Positions 7,763 to 9,891 of a stretch of DNA of 9,891 bases are shown here, one piece after another. Source of the DNA: a bacterium (lineage in GTDB: Bacteria; Verrucomicrobiota; Verrucomicrobiia; Limisphaerales; J093). The stretch spans positions 1 through 9,891 of the forward strand of contig JAJXTA010000049.1 of NCBI GenBank assembly GCA_021784265.1, read 5' to 3'. The translations under genes and the position numbers were made by a program. How positions within the stretch are numbered: position 1 is the first letter of the stretch; each line of letters opens with the position of its first letter. The notes beneath the pieces were generated by a model. The model was not told where the DNA came from and did no database searches. It saw only the letters and a list, made by a program, of their open reading frames with translations.

Positions 7763-8611
7763 GCGGCGGTCGTCGCGCAAGATGACGTGGGTGTGGGGAT
7801 AGGGGATCTCGATGCCCTCCGCCGCGAAGCGTTTCTTGACGGCCTCGAGCAGCTCGGCCTTGAGGTCTCCGGCCACCGCGGAGTCGGCGCACCAGACTTC
7901 GAGGGTGAGGGCCACGCCCGAGGGGCCAAGCTGGCTCAGGGCGCAACCGCGGAACTCCTGGCTCTTGGGATGGCGCCGCGCCAGCTCGGTGAGGATGGCT
8001 CGGGCCTTGTCCAGGTCTGATTCATAGGAGATGTTGAAGGTGATCGAGCAGACCGCCCGCGGATCGCCCAGGCTCAAGTTGATGGTGGTCTGACTGGCCA
8101 TGATGCTGTTGGGCACGACGATCCGGCGGTTGTCATCGGTCCGCAAGACCGTGTAGCCGAGGTTCAACCCTTCCACCACGCCGGTCTCCAGCCCGGCCGG
8201 CCCGGTCAACTGCATGCGGTCGCCCAACTTGAAGGGGCGATAGAGCAGCAGCGAGACGCCGGCGATGAGGTTGGCCAGCGTATTCTGGGCGGCCAACCCG
8301 ACGATCACCGAGATGACGCTCACGCTGGCCAGCCAGGCCGTGCCCAGGTTCTTGAGGGCCGGCACCAGGTGGGCGTAGGAAACCAACGCGAACAAATACA
8401 CCCCGATCCGCGCCAACTGCGCCAAAAACCGGACCGCCGTGCGATCCAGGACCCCGTGGGTGTCCCGTTGGAGGAGCCGGTGCACGGCCCCCTGAATCGC
8501 CCGCCCAACCAACCACGCGACACAAGTAAAGATGCCGGCGTAGAAGAGCGCGCCCCAGAGGGTCTGGGGGTCGGTAAACCTCCCGCTCAGGATCTCATCG
8601 ACAAGCTTCAT
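7754..8611 (-). CDS. Small-conductance mechanosensitive channel, MscS family
   Basis: The protein is 285 residues, close to E. coli MscS (286). Three membrane segments are visible: about 19-39, 62-88 and a pore-lining TM3 at about 94-124 (SVSVISVIVGLAAQNTLANL) with the Gly/Ala pattern of the family. The beta domain follows (about 125-190: PFKLGD, VVEGLNLGYTVLRTDDNR, VVPNSIMASQTTINLS), then a mixed alpha/beta C-terminal domain ending in EGIEIPYPHTHVIL, matching the conserved family end. It sits in the inner membrane and opens under membrane tension to release solutes during hypo-osmotic shock. No Shine-Dalgarno sequence precedes the ATG at 8611; upstream in-frame starts are not needed given the match in length. 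It is convergent with the SNF2 gene and appears to be a single-gene transcript. The frame is intact; its stop lies inside a partial copy of the tandem repeat. Confidence 0.96.
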   Translation of the reverse strand: MKLVDEILSGRFTDPQTLWGALFYAGIFTCVAWLVGRAIQGAVHRLLQRDTHGVLDRTAVRFLAQLARIGVYLFALVSYAHLVPALKNLGTAWLASVSVISVIVGLAAQNTLANLIAGVSLLLYRPFKLGDRMQLTGPAGLETGVVEGLNLGYTVLRTDDNRRIVVPNSIMASQTTINLSLGDPRAVCSITFNISYESDLDKARAILTELARRHPKSQEFRGCALSQLGPSGVALTLEVWCADSAVAGDLKAELLEAVKKRFAAEGIEIPYPHTHVILRDDRRRA

Positions 8612-8988
8612 GGCGCGTGGGCGTCGGCGGTCATCAGGCTGCGAACCGTAGCGCGCTTGGCGTCGGGGCGGAGCACATCACCGCCTCGATCAAATCTCGC
8701 CCGGCCCCGAGCCCGACCCGCCCGATTCTCTCCATCCCGCGGTGGGCATCAATGAGAAAGCGACCACCTGCGGCCAACCGGATTGCGGGCGGGGTCCGCG
8801 CCCGCCCCGTGCCCCGGTCGGTTCCCCTGATCCTCGGTTGCCGCTCTCTCACGTTCGCGGCTCCCTCCACAGCGGCGCGGGTGGCCTCCGGCGCGCGGGT
8901 TGGCCAGAGGCCGCCCAGGCGCATCCCGGTGGGAAGGGCGGTGCGGATGGAGGGGAGGAAGCGCAGAGGAGCCCGGGCTTTCGCACCC
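8612..8988. other. 377-base intergenic region without a recognised gene
   Basis: This is the gap between the end of the small secreted-protein gene and the start of mscS, both on the minus strand. Several frames are open here, including a leftward 96-codon frame at 8634-8924, but they are Arg/Gly/Ala/Pro-rich as expected of random G+C-rich sequence and show no domain or start signal. It should contain the mscS promoter, but I found no convincing -35/-10 pair. A small hairpin lies at 8785-8805. Confidence 0.6.
8785..8805. terminator. Perfect 7-bp hairpin, weak terminator candidate
   Basis: GCGGGCG (8785-8791) and CGCCCGC (8799-8805) form a perfect stem with a 7-base loop. It is about 185 bases beyond the stop of the leftward gene at 8989. 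No T run follows in either direction, and short G/C-only stems arise often by chance in this DNA. Confidence 0.2.
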
Positions 8989-9444
8989 TCAACGCGAGCC
9001 AGGTGCGGCCACCACGGTGGGCTTGCCGGTGGGCACGGGCCGGAGTTGGAAGGTGCCGTGGTCGTACTTCGAGCGGTACGTCGAGACGAGATTGGTCGTG
9101 GTGATCCGCCCCGCGTACCGGTACACGCCCCCGGCCCACCACCCCAGGTTGGCCTCGCCCTGAAAGCGGACGACGCCGTTTGTCGCTTGACCGCGGAGGG
9201 TCACGGTATAGCTGAACCGGAGGAGCCTCCAATACGTGGCCTTGTATTGGGCACGATAGCGGTCCGGGCTGAGTGGGGTCAACCGGCAGCGGAGCTTGCC
9301 GTGATGGCCGTCGGCGTCGCTGGACCAGGTGCCTTCCCATTGGGCGGCCAGGACCGGAGCGGGCGGGGAACCGGCCGGCGGGCCCGGTTCGGCACCGAGG
9401 GCCCCGCCGACCACCAGCAGGCACAGCAGGCGCGCGATCTTCAC
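8989..9444 (-). CDS. Small secreted protein of unknown function
   Basis: This protein of 151 residues starts at GTG 9444. The N-terminus (VKIARLLCLLVVGGALGAEP) is a typical signal peptide with a Lys/Arg n-region, a hydrophobic core and likely cleavage near residue 17-18. C8 is too early and lacks a lipobox, so a lipoprotein is unlikely. After a Pro/Ala linker (19-34) the mature part is rich in aromatic and beta-prone residues: QWEGTWSSDADGHHGKLRC, RYRAQYKATYW, FSYTVTL, GGVYRYAGRITTTN, YRSKYDHGTFQL. The alternating W/Y/F pattern and the closing Y-x-S-K-Y-x-x-G-x-F-x-L suggest a small beta-barrel or lipocalin-like fold (inference). I do not recognise a named family. An AGGA sequence 8 bases upstream decides the GTG start; the frame extends 23 codons further to another GTG at 9513, but that part is basic and not signal-like. 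It is divergent from the POT transporter, with no proven link. Confidence 0.8.
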   Translation of the reverse strand: MKIARLLCLLVVGGALGAEPGPPAGSPPAPVLAAQWEGTWSSDADGHHGKLRCRLTPLSPDRYRAQYKATYWRLLRFSYTVTLRGQATNGVVRFQGEANLGWWAGGVYRYAGRITTTNLVSTYRSKYDHGTFQLRPVPTGKPTVVAAPGSR

Positions 9445-9452
9445 AGGCTCAT

Positions 9453-9456
9453 TCCT
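9453..9456 (-). promoter_or_regulatory. Shine-Dalgarno site (AGGA) for the secreted-protein gene
   Basis: AGGA on the minus strand lies 8 bases before the GTG at 9444. It is the only good Shine-Dalgarno sequence I found in the window, and it supports GTG 9444 over the upstream GTG at 9513. Confidence 0.6.
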
Positions 9457-9498
9457 GGGAGGGTTTGACCGGCGGGCGGCGGAGATATTCAGACGGAA

Positions 9499-9510
9499 TT
9501 TCCTAGGAAA
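9499..9510. promoter_or_regulatory. 12-base perfect palindrome, candidate operator
   Basis: TTTCCTAGGAAA is perfectly self-complementary and lies in the 94-base divergent region (9445-9538), 28 bases before the POT start. It is A/T-rich against a G+C-rich background. A dimeric repressor or activator bound here could control both divergent genes. A weak rightward promoter-like pair (TTGACC 9465-9470, TATTCA 9486-9491, spacing 15) lies just upstream, which would make the palindrome overlap the transcript start region. Confidence 0.35.
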
Positions 9511-9516
9511 CACCGA

Positions 9517-9526
9517 CCCGATCGGG
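9517..9526. promoter_or_regulatory. 10-base perfect palindrome CCCGATCGGG
   Basis: A second perfect palindrome lies 6 bases after the first. The two centres are 17 bases apart, between one and two helical turns. It may be a second operator half, or a small hairpin in the transporter leader; at 10 bases and mostly G/C it could also be chance. Confidence 0.25.
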
Positions 9527-9538
9527 CTTTATCCGCGG

Positions 9539-9891
9539 ATGGCCAAAGCCGAGTATCTCACCGCCCCGCGCGCCATGAGCGGGATGCCGCCCGGCGTGCC
9601 GTACATTATCGGCAACGAGGCGGCGGAGCGTTTCAGCTACTACGGGATGAACTCGATCCTGGTGGTCTTCATGACCTCCGGGTTACTGGCGCGCGGCGGG
9701 GTCCCGGCCCCGATGACCGAGACCCAGGCGGATTTCTGGTATCATGTCTTCGTCTGCGCGCTCTATTTCCTGCCGGTGTTGGGGGCGATCCTGGCGGACG
9801 CGGTGCTGGGGAAGTACCCGGTCATCCTGAGCCTCTCGGTGGTGTATTGTCTGGGGCACTTGGCGCTGGCGCTGGACCACACCCGGCTGGG
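9539..9891 (+). CDS. Proton-dependent oligopeptide transporter, POT/PTR family (N-terminal part)
   Basis: The first 117 codons of a POT transporter run off the right edge. The MPPGVPYIIGNEAAERFSYYGM segment carries the family's TM1 ExxERFxYYG motif (E27, E30, R31, F32, Y34, Y35), which couples protons to peptide uptake. TM2 (about 67-90) leads into GAILADAVLGKY, matching the conserved POT signature around the TM2-TM3 loop, followed by TM3 (about 93-113). The full protein would be expected to have 12-14 membrane segments and 450-600 residues, importing di- and tripeptides across the inner membrane. The ATG at 9539 gives a short cytoplasmic lead before the first membrane segment; M13 and M16 are alternative starts. 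No Shine-Dalgarno sequence is visible. It is divergent from the secreted-protein gene, with palindromes in between. Substrate range cannot be judged from this part. Confidence 0.93.
   Translation, partial: MAKAEYLTAPRAMSGMPPGVPYIIGNEAAERFSYYGMNSILVVFMTSGLLARGGVPAPMTETQADFWYHVFVCALYFLPVLGAILADAVLGKYPVILSLSVVYCLGHLALALDHTRL

Noticed and set aside
5829..7946. 705-codon open frame on the minus strand
   Set aside because: It is antisense to the SNF2 gene with all its ATPase motifs and runs on into the 3' end of mscS. The product is Gly/Arg/Pro/Gln-rich without any recognisable domain.
8617..9468. 283-codon open frame on the plus strand
   Set aside because: It spans the intergenic gap and the antisense of the secreted-protein gene. 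It is Arg/Ala/Pro-rich with no start signal; the minus-strand frame has a signal peptide and a Shine-Dalgarno sequence.

Overview
The window is G+C-rich bacterial DNA, densely packed apart from three intergenic stretches of about 100 to 380 bases. The gene mix (a soluble PAS-kinase cassette, a SWIM-SNF2 helicase, a POT peptide transporter, a small secreted beta-rich protein) and the scarcity of Shine-Dalgarno sequences fit a Verrucomicrobiota-like organism. That placement is an inference from general resemblance and cannot be proved from the window. All main frames are intact; the first and last genes are cut by the window edges.

Layout. (1) Positions 1-4062, minus strand, read right to left: a three-gene two-component operon. 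It consists of a PAS-PAS histidine kinase (2506-4062), a single-domain Rcp1-type response regulator (2039-2509) that overlaps it by 4 bases, and a hybrid kinase REC-PAS-PAS-HisKA-HATPase-REC (1-2037, C-terminus beyond the edge) that starts 1 base after the regulator stop. None has a membrane segment, so this looks like a cytoplasmic phosphorelay; no DNA-binding output protein is visible. (2) Positions 4063-4406: a divergent intergenic region with a perfect TATAAT for the leftward operon, a G-rich block and a sigma70-like promoter for the rightward gene. (3) Positions 4407-7646, plus strand: a 1079-residue SNF2-family ATPase with an N-terminal SWIM zinc finger. (4) Positions 7647-7753: a short convergent intergenic region with a hairpin and a 31-base tandem repeat. 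(5) Positions 7754-8611, minus: an MscS-family mechanosensitive channel. (6) Positions 8612-8988: no recognisable gene. (7) Positions 8989-9444, minus: a small secreted protein of unknown function. (8) Positions 9539-9891, plus: the start of a proton-dependent oligopeptide (POT) transporter, divergent from the secreted protein across a 94-base region with two perfect palindromes.

The only clear functional unit is the kinase-regulator-hybrid kinase operon, where tight overlaps imply coupled translation. The SNF2 protein, the channel, the secreted protein and the transporter look like individually transcribed genes. I see no mobile element, CRISPR array, tRNA or rRNA, and no convincing defence island. 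The points most worth a second look are the C7 tract that could fuse kinase and regulator by a one-base shift, the tandem repeat at the mscS 3' end, the paired palindromes before the transporter, and the unassigned middle region of the SNF2 protein.
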